This document shows, piece after piece, positions 52,039 to 60,464 of a stretch of 64,000 bases of DNA. Source of the stretch: CALGYY01 sp963678485 (lineage in GTDB: Bacteria > Bacteroidota > Bacteroidia > Bacteroidales > CAIWKO01); assembly GCA_963678485.1 (NCBI GenBank), contig OY782882.1, forward strand, positions 2,232,001 through 2,296,000, read 5' to 3'. Both the position numbers and the translations under genes were made by a program. Every line of letters begins with the position of its first letter. The first letter of the stretch is position 1. The notes under the pieces are model-generated. The model made no database searches, had not been told where the DNA came from, and saw only the letters and a list, made by a program, of their open reading frames with translations.

Positions 52039-53364
52039 ATGAAAAAAACACTACGCTGCCTTTTTGTAATTCTGATTATTCCTATCCGTCTGCTTGCGCA
52101 GAATACCCCCGACACCGTTGTTGCAAAGTATAATGAATCCCTGCCCAGTTCAAGCTGGCAATATTCCTTCGTGCAAATTACCGATATCCATATTGGAGAA
52201 GGAGCTCCGGGTGATGATTATGGTACTACCGGATATAACGACAATATTGATCCCGCCGATGCCGGAGATCCTTTGTTACGCCTGAGAAACAGCGTCCGCT
52301 GGATTAATCAGCACCTGAATGATTTGAAAATTCATTTTGTAATGGTCACGGGAGATCTTTCCGAAAGTGCCGAATTATCTGAGATTCTGCGATGCAAACA
52401 ACTGTTGGATTCTCTCGATGTTCCCTATATTCCGATGATCGGAAACCACGATATCTGGCCATTAAGTCAGGGCGAAGAATCTCCGCTGCCCAATGGGGAC
52501 TCCTTGTTCAACGAAGTCTTTGCTGATGCTTTCGCAGAAGCACAAGCATACTTTCCCGGATGGGATGATGGAACAAGACTTACCAAGACCTGGGACAGTG
52601 AGAATTCCTGTTATGCATATTATCAAAATTATTTATTCAACTACGGAAGCTATACTTACGTCGTTACTGATTTTGTTTCGCGAGCCCACGATATCGCCGT
52701 ATTCAACGGAGCTGCAGCAGACGCCCAACTTCACGATTTCAGTGGAGGAACCTGGCCTTGGTTACAGCAGACCTTGACGAATTATCCTGTTAAAGGACAA
52801 GATAATATTCTGATTTTTGCACATCATCCACTCTCGAAAAGCATATTGTCAGGATCATTGGCTTCGTTTTCCTATGCAGAATATGATGCAGTTACTACCT
52901 ATCTGCTTACGCAAAAGGATTGGGTTGGTGCATGGATCGCGGGACATAAGCATAATGTAGATTTATACGATATTAAAACATGGACGTTTTCTGCAGCAAT
53001 GGCAACAGGTTACGAAGCTGCAGCAAATTGGGAATATGCGAATGGTCACTTTCGTATTTTTAAGGTGTACGACACCATTGCGCCGGAACCTTTATCGATT
53101 AGGGAAAATAGTACAGCGAGCTTCGTTGCATATCCGAACCCGTGCGTTGAAACACTACATCTGCAATGGTTATCTACTGATAAAATCAATGTAGTAGAAG
53201 TATATAATATGTTGGGAGAAAGAGTAATTTTAAAATCTTTAATTCTGACACAGACAAGCTCGCTCTTAGATGTGAGCAACTTGCCGGATGGGTTATACAC
53301 TGTGATTTTAAGGGGAGAAAAACAGTCTCAATCCCGATTATTTATAAAAACTTCAGGACACTAA
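52039..53364 (+). CDS. Secreted calcineurin-like metallophosphoesterase with type IX signal
   Basis: The 441-residue protein has a signal peptide (ends LLAQ) and the five metal-ligand motifs of the calcineurin-like fold: ITDIHIGEG (Asp, His), VTGDLSES, IGNHDIWP, FAHHPLS and GHKHNVDL. The C-terminal 80 residues (YPNPCVETLHL, VYNMLGERV, LYTVILRGE) are a type A type IX sorting domain, so it goes to the surface or medium. Substrates may be phosphoesters of nucleotides, sugars or lipids. It is probably co-transcribed with the upstream small protein. Confidence 0.92.
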   Translation: MKKTLRCLFVILIIPIRLLAQNTPDTVVAKYNESLPSSSWQYSFVQITDIHIGEGAPGDDYGTTGYNDNIDPADAGDPLLRLRNSVRWINQHLNDLKIHFVMVTGDLSESAELSEILRCKQLLDSLDVPYIPMIGNHDIWPLSQGEESPLPNGDSLFNEVFADAFAEAQAYFPGWDDGTRLTKTWDSENSCYAYYQNYLFNYGSYTYVVTDFVSRAHDIAVFNGAAADAQLHDFSGGTWPWLQQTLTNYPVKGQDNILIFAHHPLSKSILSGSLASFSYAEYDAVTTYLLTQKDWVGAWIAGHKHNVDLYDIKTWTFSAAMATGYEAAANWEYANGHFRIFKVYDTIAPEPLSIRENSTASFVAYPNPCVETLHLQWLSTDKINVVEVYNMLGERVILKSLILTQTSSLLDVSNLPDGLYTVILRGEKQSQSRLFIKTSGH

Positions 53365-53480
53365 GAATGGCTATATAAAGGCCAAAGCGTAATATTTAAG
53401 GAATAATGATATATAGTTTCAAAAAGAATAATTCACGATTAACACCCCAATCATTCAATAAATACAATTCAAGGTATCAC

Positions 53481-54905
53481 ATGAAAACATCATTGAAGAA
53501 CGCGTACTTATTAGCTGTATTAATGATTCTGCCTGTGTTTGCTGGTGCTCAGCATAGTAAATATTTTCCTCCGGCTGATCCTGCCGTTCAGGAAAAGCTA
53601 AAGGAATGGGGTGATTTTAAGTTTGGTTTGTTGATGCACTGGGGGCCTTATTCACAGTGGGGAGTGGTCGAAAGCTGGAGTCTGTGCCCGGAAGATGAAG
53701 ATTGGTGCAAGCGGAGAGGACCATATGCGGCGGATTATTTCACCTATAGAAACGCGTATGAAAAATTACAGCTAACATTTAATCCGATCAAGTTTAATCC
53801 TGCTAAATGGGCGAATGCCGCAAAGGATGCGGGGATGCGCTATGTGATTTTCACTACCAAACATCATGATGGCTTTTGCATGTTTGATACTAAGCAAACA
53901 GATTATAAGATCACCTCAACAAAATGTCCGTATTCAGTGAGCCCCAGAGCGGATGTTACACGGGAAATTTTCGATGCATTTCGTGCAAAGGGTATGTGGG
54001 TGGGTGCATATTTTTCAAAGCCCGATTGGCATTGCAGCGATTATTGGGATCCTTACTTTCCCCCTAAAGATCGTTTTCAGAATTATGACATCAGCAAATA
54101 TCCTGAAAAGTGGGAGCGGTATAAAAAATTCACATATGATCAGATTCAGGAGCTGGTGAAAAATTACGGGAAGGTTGATATTCTCTGGCTCGACGGTGGT
54201 TGGGTAGAGTTGAAAAAAACACTGACTGCCACGGGCGAAGTTAAACCTATGGAGTTGAATATTGATATGGCTGAAGTTGCGCGCATGGCACGCACCTATC
54301 AACCGGGTTTAATTGTGGTCGACCGCGCCGTTGAAGGACCCAATCAGAATTATCTTACACCGGAGCAATCATTGCCAGATACGATTTTGAGTTATCCATG
54401 GGAAACCTGCATGACCATGGGCGACTCCTGGAGCTATGTGCCCAATGATAATTATAAATCAACACTGGTACTCATTCGTACACTTTGCACTGTTGTTTCA
54501 AGGGGAGGAAATTATCTGTTGAATATTGGGCCCGGACCTGATGGTGATTGGGACACTGTTGCATATCAGCGATTGAAAGAAATTGGCGCCTGGATGAATA
54601 TCAACAGCGAAGCCATTTATGGATCTAAGCCGGGCTTTGTTCCTAAAGAAAAAGGACTACTTACAACAATTGGAAAAAACGGAGAGCTCTATTTTATTGT
54701 CCTTGCAGAAAGTGCAGAAGCAGGCTTGCCCGCAGAAATCAACTGTGACGTTCCTTCTACGGTTAAGATAAATTCTTTAAGTATCTTAGGTAATGATAGT
54801 CAGCTGAAGTGGAAGCTGGATGCAGGAAAGCTTAAAATAAGCATTCCTGAAGCACTTCAAAAACAACCGCCCTGCCGCTATGCGTGGGTGTTTCGTGCGA
54901 GGTAG
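53481..54905 (+). CDS. Alpha-L-fucosidase (GH29)
   Basis: From the ATG at 53481 it is 474 residues with a signal peptide (ends FAGAQ). GH29 features: KFGLLMHWGPYSQWGVVESW, DYFTYR, AGMRYVIFTTKHHDGFCMFDTKQTDY and the nucleophile-region VDILWLDGGWVE (Asp about residue 223). An earlier in-frame start 25 codons up gives no signal peptide and is less likely. It releases terminal L-fucose from glycans, in the periplasm or outside. A distinct acid/base residue cannot be assigned. The end of the gene converges with the GH3 gene, 35 bp apart, so the two are separately transcribed. Confidence 0.92.
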   Translation: MKTSLKNAYLLAVLMILPVFAGAQHSKYFPPADPAVQEKLKEWGDFKFGLLMHWGPYSQWGVVESWSLCPEDEDWCKRRGPYAADYFTYRNAYEKLQLTFNPIKFNPAKWANAAKDAGMRYVIFTTKHHDGFCMFDTKQTDYKITSTKCPYSVSPRADVTREIFDAFRAKGMWVGAYFSKPDWHCSDYWDPYFPPKDRFQNYDISKYPEKWERYKKFTYDQIQELVKNYGKVDILWLDGGWVELKKTLTATGEVKPMELNIDMAEVARMARTYQPGLIVVDRAVEGPNQNYLTPEQSLPDTILSYPWETCMTMGDSWSYVPNDNYKSTLVLIRTLCTVVSRGGNYLLNIGPGPDGDWDTVAYQRLKEIGAWMNINSEAIYGSKPGFVPKEKGLLTTIGKNGELYFIVLAESAEAGLPAEINCDVPSTVKINSLSILGNDSQLKWKLDAGKLKISIPEALQKQPPCRYAWVFRAR

Positions 54906-54940
54906 AGGGAAAGTAATTTACAGCCTCCTGATTGTGCTCT

Positions 54941-57559
54941 TTAGTGTAAAGAGATTATACCTCTGAGCCGTATGTCGATTGAAGAAGCACCTATCATTAT
55001 TCTGAAATCACCAGCTTCTATTTGTGGTTGAAGGTCAGAACCGGGGAAGGAAAAAGCTGATGGAGGCAACACAAACGAAATTTTCTTTGATGCTCCGGCT
55101 TTCAAAAAAACTCTCTGAAAGGCTTTTAATTCCTTCACTGGACGCACGGTTGATGACATCTCGTCATGGATATATAGCTGAACCACTTCATCACCATCGA
55201 TGCTGCTGGTGTTTTTTATTACACAGGAAATGGTAACACTGTCCCCCGCTTTTAGCTGTTTGGCGGGCATTTCAAGTTGTGAATACTGGAACGAGGAATA
55301 GCTTAATCCATATCCAAACGAAAAGCGCGGCATACCGCTGAGGTTAATGTAATCATCGCCACGACCGGTGGGTTTATGATTATATACCAGTGGCAACTGT
55401 CCTTCGTTTACCGGCCAGCTGAACGGGAGACGACCCGCAGGATTTGCAATTCCTGTAATGACGTTGGCTACAGCAATTCCTCCTTCATCGCCGGGATACC
55501 ACACATCCAAAATGGCCTCGGCATCATTCTCCCAGTTGCTGATATCAACGGCGCTTCCTGCATTGATAAGCACAATAAGCGGTTTGCCGGTGAACGCTAA
55601 TGTCTTAATCAACAATTCCTGAGAACCGGGCAGGGCAAGTATTGCGCGATCCCGAAACTCTCCTTCATCTAGACCTGCAACCATAATTAATACATCAGCC
55701 TGCTTGGCGTTTGCAACCGCTTTTTCCTGAAGTATGGCCGTGCTGTCTGTGACTCCGTAATTCCAGAAAAGCTTCAAACGGCCATTGCCACTGCTTTCGA
55801 AGAATTCAACTTTTAATGCATATGTTTTATCTTTGAGGAAAGTCTTATCAATAGTACGTTTGCTGAAGGAGGTCTTATTCCACTGATCGATTAAAAGCGT
55901 ATCGTTTATATAAAGCCGATAACCATCATTTCCTTCGAGGCCAATACTGAACTGCCCTGATTCAGGCACTTTCAGCAATGTGGTCCACCGTGCGGAATAC
56001 CAGTCAAAAGCTAGTGTCGGATCAGGAGACATCAGGGTCCATTGTCCCGATAATTCTTTTTCTGTACGTGTTTTGGCAGGAGTTCCACTCAGTTCAATAT
56101 TATTATAATATGTAGCTGTGAGACCGTGAACAGTTTTTCCATTCACGATGGTTGTCAAAAATGACGAATCTATTAAAATATAATCTTTGTATTTATGCGA
56201 ATATCCTGGAGTATAAGTGATGTTAGTATTGGCTCCCATCACTTTTTTCAATCCATCGAGGATACTGATACTGTTTGTGGCAGGACCACTATATCCCCCG
56301 GGATTCACCTTAGCTGCATCGCTTCCAAAGACTGCGATGTTTCTGATCGATTTATCAAGAGGCAGTATTGAATGCTTATTTTTTAGAAGAACCACAGATT
56401 CTTCTGCGGCCTTTAATGCGATTTGATGATGTTCAACGCTATTGAAACAATTGACACTATTGCTGATGGGGGCATACGGATGGTCGAATAGACCCATTTC
56501 AAATTTAAGTCGCAGCACACGCCTCACCGCATTATCAATTACCTCCTGCTTAATCAGGCCTTTTTCGAAGGCCTCAAAAAACAATGTATAATTCTCGTAG
56601 GATGTTTGAAAAATCACATCCAGTCCATTATTAAGCGCATTAGCCGTAGCATCGGCATAATCATTAGCAGTGTGATGAAGCATATTCGCACCTCCCGTAG
56701 CACAGGCGTCGGAGATTACAACCCCTTTAAAACCCCAGTCTTTTTTTAATTTCTGATTCAATAGCCAATCGTTGGCGCTGCACGGACTACCATTAAGTGA
56801 ATTATAGGAAGACATCACACAGCGCGCGTGCGCCTGATTAATCGCCATTTTAAATGCCGGAAAATAAACCTCCTCGAGAAGCAGTTGATCAATGTTGATA
56901 GGATAGCTGTCGCGCCCGCCATCACCGACATTCACAGCAAAGTGCTTTGGTGTTGCAATGATCCCGGCTTTTTCAAATTCATTAATATACGTATACGCCA
57001 TAAGAGAAACCAAGTAAGGATCTTCTCCATACGTTTCTTCGGTTCTTCCCCAGCGCACATCACGGGCAATGTTCAGCACGGGTGACAATACATGATTAAT
57101 TCCCTTGCATCGGCATTCGCTTGCGATGGCTGCAGCTACAGTCCTCATAAGGGTTGTATCCCAGCTTGCCGACAAGCCAATGGCCTGGGGAAAAATAGTG
57201 GCGTCCTTTTGTACGAGTCCATGCAATGCCTCATCAAAGAATATTGCGGGAATGCCCAATCGTGTTTTTTCCATCAAATATTGTTGAACACGATTTAGTT
57301 TTTCAGTTGTAGCATCCGGAATTTGCAATCCATAGATACCGCTGGCAAAGCGATCCATAGAGCCATTGAGATCGTCGGGAATCATGTACAATTGCATAAA
57401 CTTTTCCTTAAGACTCATTCTCGACAAAAGGTCTTCCACACGCAGATCCACCGCGGCAGTTGGGTTTTTATATAATGGGGTTTGCGCCTGAATTGCCAAT
57501 GAATACAGACAAAGCAAAAGACAGCTCAACTTTTTGATCATAAAAAGAAATGATTTCAT
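54941..57559 (-). CDS. GH3-family beta-glycosidase with PA14 and Fn3-like domains
   Basis: The 872-residue protein has a signal peptide (about 1-25, ends IQAQ). GH3 N-domain: SLKEKFMQLYM, GIPAIFFDEALHGL, FPQAIGLSASWD and the nucleophile Asp in GFKGVVISDACAT. GH3 C-domain starts near 380 (VVLLKNKHSILPLDKS) and is split by a PA14 domain (about 480-600, TATYYNNIELSG and YRLYINDTLLIDQW). It ends with a fibronectin type III-like domain (about 790-860). It hydrolyses a beta-linked glucoside or xyloside; the PA14 insert may bind sugar. M1 at 57559 or M7 both give a signal. Confidence 0.95.
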   Translation of the reverse strand: MKSFLFMIKKLSCLLLCLYSLAIQAQTPLYKNPTAAVDLRVEDLLSRMSLKEKFMQLYMIPDDLNGSMDRFASGIYGLQIPDATTEKLNRVQQYLMEKTRLGIPAIFFDEALHGLVQKDATIFPQAIGLSASWDTTLMRTVAAAIASECRCKGINHVLSPVLNIARDVRWGRTEETYGEDPYLVSLMAYTYINEFEKAGIIATPKHFAVNVGDGGRDSYPINIDQLLLEEVYFPAFKMAINQAHARCVMSSYNSLNGSPCSANDWLLNQKLKKDWGFKGVVISDACATGGANMLHHTANDYADATANALNNGLDVIFQTSYENYTLFFEAFEKGLIKQEVIDNAVRRVLRLKFEMGLFDHPYAPISNSVNCFNSVEHHQIALKAAEESVVLLKNKHSILPLDKSIRNIAVFGSDAAKVNPGGYSGPATNSISILDGLKKVMGANTNITYTPGYSHKYKDYILIDSSFLTTIVNGKTVHGLTATYYNNIELSGTPAKTRTEKELSGQWTLMSPDPTLAFDWYSARWTTLLKVPESGQFSIGLEGNDGYRLYINDTLLIDQWNKTSFSKRTIDKTFLKDKTYALKVEFFESSGNGRLKLFWNYGVTDSTAILQEKAVANAKQADVLIMVAGLDEGEFRDRAILALPGSQELLIKTLAFTGKPLIVLINAGSAVDISNWENDAEAILDVWYPGDEGGIAVANVITGIANPAGRLPFSWPVNEGQLPLVYNHKPTGRGDDYINLSGMPRFSFGYGLSYSSFQYSQLEMPAKQLKAGDSVTISCVIKNTSSIDGDEVVQLYIHDEMSSTVRPVKELKAFQRVFLKAGASKKISFVLPPSAFSFPGSDLQPQIEAGDFRIMIGASSIDIRLRGIISLH

Positions 57560-57641
57560 TCGAAATCAAAACTAAACAATTGTTGTTAATTAATCCGTCT
57601 TTCTGCGGATTTTACAAAGGAGGGAAGAAGTATTTTTCAAA

Positions 57642-59183
57642 TTATTTTTGCCCAAGGCAATAAAGATTTCCATCTCTTGATGCCACAAAAGCACGTCCCT
57701 TATAGGCATAGGGCGTAGATTCGCAACCGAATAGTTTTTTATCCAGCAGCGTGAATTGCATATAACGGTCGTAGCCGAAGAGAAATACTCCGCCGTAAGT
57801 GGCAACAAGTACGCGGTCACCAACGATAATTGGTGTTGAGATCGAAGGACCGGTCTTGAACTTAAACACGCAGGGAGGCGTAGGATAGCGTGTAATGCCA
57901 TCCGTACCAACTACGGTTTTGTTTCTTACCAAAGCATTTTGCAACACCACATAGAAATAGCCATCAATGGCTGTAAAGGCTGCAATATCTGGATAACCAG
58001 CGGGTTTGGTGCGGTGATTTACAGCGGTGGATCCGATGATTCCGCCTAACCAATCGCCGAATTCAGCATCTTCAGTCGGAAAGAACCAAACCACAGAATT
58101 CTTAGGCGCTTTGCGTGGATTCAGTTTTAATACCCCGCCACGACCATCGATATATTGTTTTTCAATGGCCACAAGAATGCAGCTATCGGCCGTTACCACA
58201 GGGCTTCCGTCGATATCAGAACCTACTACAAAATCCCAGTCGAGTTTTTTCTTTTGCAAATCATATCCATAGATGTGTCCTGAACCCGAACTTATATATA
58301 TATGATGGTTTAATAAGCAAGGGGAGGATTCGGTTACCAAATTTCCTCCGTGTTTAATAATATCTTTCTTATCATATAATCGGTATTCACGACTTACGAT
58401 AGGTTGAATAAGGCCTTCGGAAAGGCAGGTGTTTTCCGGCGAAGGATCAAAGACGGCGAAGATGCCGTTTTCAAGTCCGAGAAACACCGTATCATTTACG
58501 ATCAGGGCGGAGCCGTCAACATCGCGGCTGTAGCTGTCGGTGTGATGACTATTATATTTCCAAACGGCCTTACCGCTTTGCAGTGAAACAGCACGGAAGC
58601 TGGGAACCACAGCGGAGGAGAGGCTGTTTTCGTTACCCAGTCGGCTTCCCTGAAGAACGAGGTATTCCATTTCAGGGCAGCTGGCTGAAGGGTCGTGCCA
58701 CAGGGTTCCGGTCCCTTTAATAACATCATCGTACATATATTTCCAGATGACGGCGCCGTCGCGCATTCTGATTTTTCGCAACTGATGATCATAGGCGCCT
58801 ATTGTCAAATATGCTTCGCCGTTTTCCTCGATTACCAAGGGCTGTCCGGTCCAGCCGGCACCTGACCATAATTCAGGGCCTTCCCCTTTTTTAACGAAGG
58901 TTTCTCCGGTACCCAGAGGAACGGTATAAAGGACGTCAAGTTTGTCGGGCAGAGAATCTCCGTAATAGTTGCGGGCACCTCCTCCTAAAAAGCTGGAATT
59001 GATTATTTTTATTCCTGAATGATCCATCGAATGCAAATGCACGGCTCCTGCGGATGCGCTATACAGAAAGGCATTTCTGTGATGCGTCGCAAAAGGAAGT
59101 AGCGCAAAAACCAAACTTAGCAAGATTGCTAATGGCAGGCGGAATTGGCGCATAATTTTTCGTTCAGGCTTAGGGTAATTCAT
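57642..59183 (-). CDS. PQQ-like beta-propeller repeat protein, secreted
   Basis: The 513-residue protein has an N-terminal membrane/signal segment (about 14-32) and then beta-propeller text with repeated blades of the PQQ/quinoprotein type: DGAVIWKYMYDD, LQSGKAVWKYNSHHTDSYSRDVDGSALIV, GYDLQKKKLDWDFVVGSDIDGSPVV and ISTPIIVGDRVLVATYGG. It likely is a periplasmic scaffold or sugar-alcohol-type domain with no seen enzyme site. Two starts (59183 and 59153) are possible. It is divergent from tRNA-Pro, with separate -7 elements 10 bp apart. Function unknown. Confidence 0.82.
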   Translation of the reverse strand: MNYPKPERKIMRQFRLPLAILLSLVFALLPFATHHRNAFLYSASAGAVHLHSMDHSGIKIINSSFLGGGARNYYGDSLPDKLDVLYTVPLGTGETFVKKGEGPELWSGAGWTGQPLVIEENGEAYLTIGAYDHQLRKIRMRDGAVIWKYMYDDVIKGTGTLWHDPSASCPEMEYLVLQGSRLGNENSLSSAVVPSFRAVSLQSGKAVWKYNSHHTDSYSRDVDGSALIVNDTVFLGLENGIFAVFDPSPENTCLSEGLIQPIVSREYRLYDKKDIIKHGGNLVTESSPCLLNHHIYISSGSGHIYGYDLQKKKLDWDFVVGSDIDGSPVVTADSCILVAIEKQYIDGRGGVLKLNPRKAPKNSVVWFFPTEDAEFGDWLGGIIGSTAVNHRTKPAGYPDIAAFTAIDGYFYVVLQNALVRNKTVVGTDGITRYPTPPCVFKFKTGPSISTPIIVGDRVLVATYGGVFLFGYDRYMQFTLLDKKLFGCESTPYAYKGRAFVASRDGNLYCLGQK

Positions 59184-59196
59184 GGCTTATGCGCTA

Positions 59197-59204
59197 CAAA
59201 AGTA
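59197..59204 (-). promoter_or_regulatory. Bacteroidota -7 element TACTTTTG for the propeller gene
   Basis: TACTTTTG (complement of 59197-59204) matches fully and lies 13 bp before the ATG at 59183. Confidence 0.6.
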
Positions 59205-59214
59205 AAAAAAATAT

Positions 59215-59222
59215 TATCTTTG
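59215..59222 (+). promoter_or_regulatory. Bacteroidota -7 element TATCTTTG for tRNA-Pro
   Basis: TATCTTTG matches fully and lies 15 bp before the mature 5' end of the tRNA. Confidence 0.65.
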
Positions 59223-59237
59223 CAATAGAATTTCGAT

Positions 59238-59314
59238 CGGGATGTAGCGCAGTTGGCTAGCGTACCACGTTCGGGACGTGGGGGTCGGAAGTTCGAGTCT
59301 TCTCATCCCGACCA
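59238..59314 (+). tRNA. tRNA-Pro (anticodon CGG)
   Basis: Acceptor arm CGGGATG (59238-59244) pairs with CATCCCG (59304-59310). The anticodon arm CCACG/CGTGG encloses TTCGGGA, giving CGG. The T loop has TTCGAGT. CCA is encoded at 59312-59314. It decodes CCG. Confidence 0.96.
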
Positions 59315-59317
59315 TTT

Positions 59318-59348
59318 AAGCCCTTAAGCAGCGACTTAGGGGCTTTTT
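59318..59348 (+). terminator. Intrinsic terminator after tRNA-Pro
   Basis: AAGCCCTTAAG (59318-59328) pairs with CTTAGGGGCTT (59334-59344) and is followed by TTTT. Confidence 0.85.
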
Positions 59349-59463
59349 AATTATAAATTTCTGCCTCCGTTGAATATACTTATAGCAGACCAGGGATCAA
59401 GCCAGATTGTTGAGGAGTAAAAAAATAACCAAATGCGTCAACAACTTAGAGGCAAAAGATGGT

Positions 59464-60094
59464 TTGTCACAATAAACAAGGGCGCGGCTAAATTGGTTGT
59501 TTATTTCTATTAATTCCACCATTTTTCTTGACAAAAATGGTGGAGCCAAAAGTCAAGTCAAAGCCTGCCTGACTGCGTCACGCAGGCAGGCAAAATGCTA
59601 TTCCCCCGCTCTCGCCAACGGCCGCAAATCACGCAAGGTAGTGCCGAAAACGCCAATTGACGGCAGTTCTTGAATGTGATAATAAACTTCATTTCGCTAA
59701 TTGAATTTTCTTTTTGTCGTTTTCGACAGAGCCGACAGCGAAAAGGCCGCTGTCTGGCCCCTTGCGGATTTGCGTGCCGTTGACGATTCACAGTCCCGCC
59801 CACGCCCGCTTGCTTTGACAGGCCCGCGCACACGCTTTGAATATTAGTATTGCATAATTTTAATAATGTAAAAGAACCCCAAAGTACTAATGGTTTTGGT
59901 CTGATAGACTATTTAAATACGGATGCTCAAAAAGATTGATAAGTGTAATCAATATTGATGGCCAATGTTACAGATAATAGCTGCAAATGGAACTCATTCG
60001 CGTTCATTCGTGGTATTCGTAGTTGAAGAAAGGTTTTAAAATCTATTGTTTTCTATGAATAGTATTCCTACTCCTCAACTTTTCCGCTTGATCC
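59464..60094 (-). repeat. Right copy of the 0.6-kb dispersed repeat (inverted relative to 34371-34973)
   Basis: Reverse-complement match to 34371-34973 over the whole length. The conserved stem here is CCACCATTTTT (59516-59526) with AAAAATGGTGG (59533-59543), a base-pair-preserving change from the left copy. It has one extra 29-bp hairpin (59563-59591, GCCTGCCTG with CAGGCAGGC) missing on the left. The GACAGCG hairpin near 59730-59760 is kept. It carries Arg/Lys-rich open frames that differ from the left copy, so noncoding is the better reading. Confidence 0.85.
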
Positions 60095-60464
60095 TAAAAT
60101 AGTCCATTCAGAATATTCAGTACGACCACGAAACCAACAATAGCTCCGCAAGTATATAAGATATACTATTAAATTCCAATTGACACTAACGCACAATCGA
60201 ATCTAAAGCTTTACAGGTGTGAAGCTATACAAGGTTGCGATCGACACAATATAATAAAAAATTAAGCATATAAAATGGAAAATAATATCTTTGATGTCTG
60301 TAAAAACAATGATGGCTCTATTATTCCAGCAATGGCTAATAAAAACAAGTCTGTTTCTGAAGCATTACGGACAAAATATACCGGCAAATGAATTATAAAT
60401 TTTAACGATATGGTGTCCAACATAACAAATCAAACGCGAATCTTCATACATAAATTTAAATAAT
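60095..60464. other. AT-rich intergenic stretch before the repeat protein
   Basis: About 370 bp with no supported gene apart from the doubtful 38-codon frame listed separately. A TATCTTTG stretch near 60287-60294 could be a promoter for the gene at 60465, although it would leave a leader of about 170 nt. Confidence 0.5.
60275..60391 (+). CDS. Doubtful 38-residue open frame
   Basis: The frame from the ATG at 60275 reads MENNIFDVCKNNDGSIIPAM and continues to a stop at 60391. It is not recognised. It lies in the gap before the giant repeat protein, and its start overlaps a possible promoter. It could be a real short protein, a gene remnant or chance. Confidence 0.2.
   Translation: MENNIFDVCKNNDGSIIPAMANKNKSVSEALRTKYTGK

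Noticed and set aside
59558..59833. Open frame in the right 0.6-kb repeat
   Set aside because: Same reason as for the left copy; reading depends on the extra hairpin.
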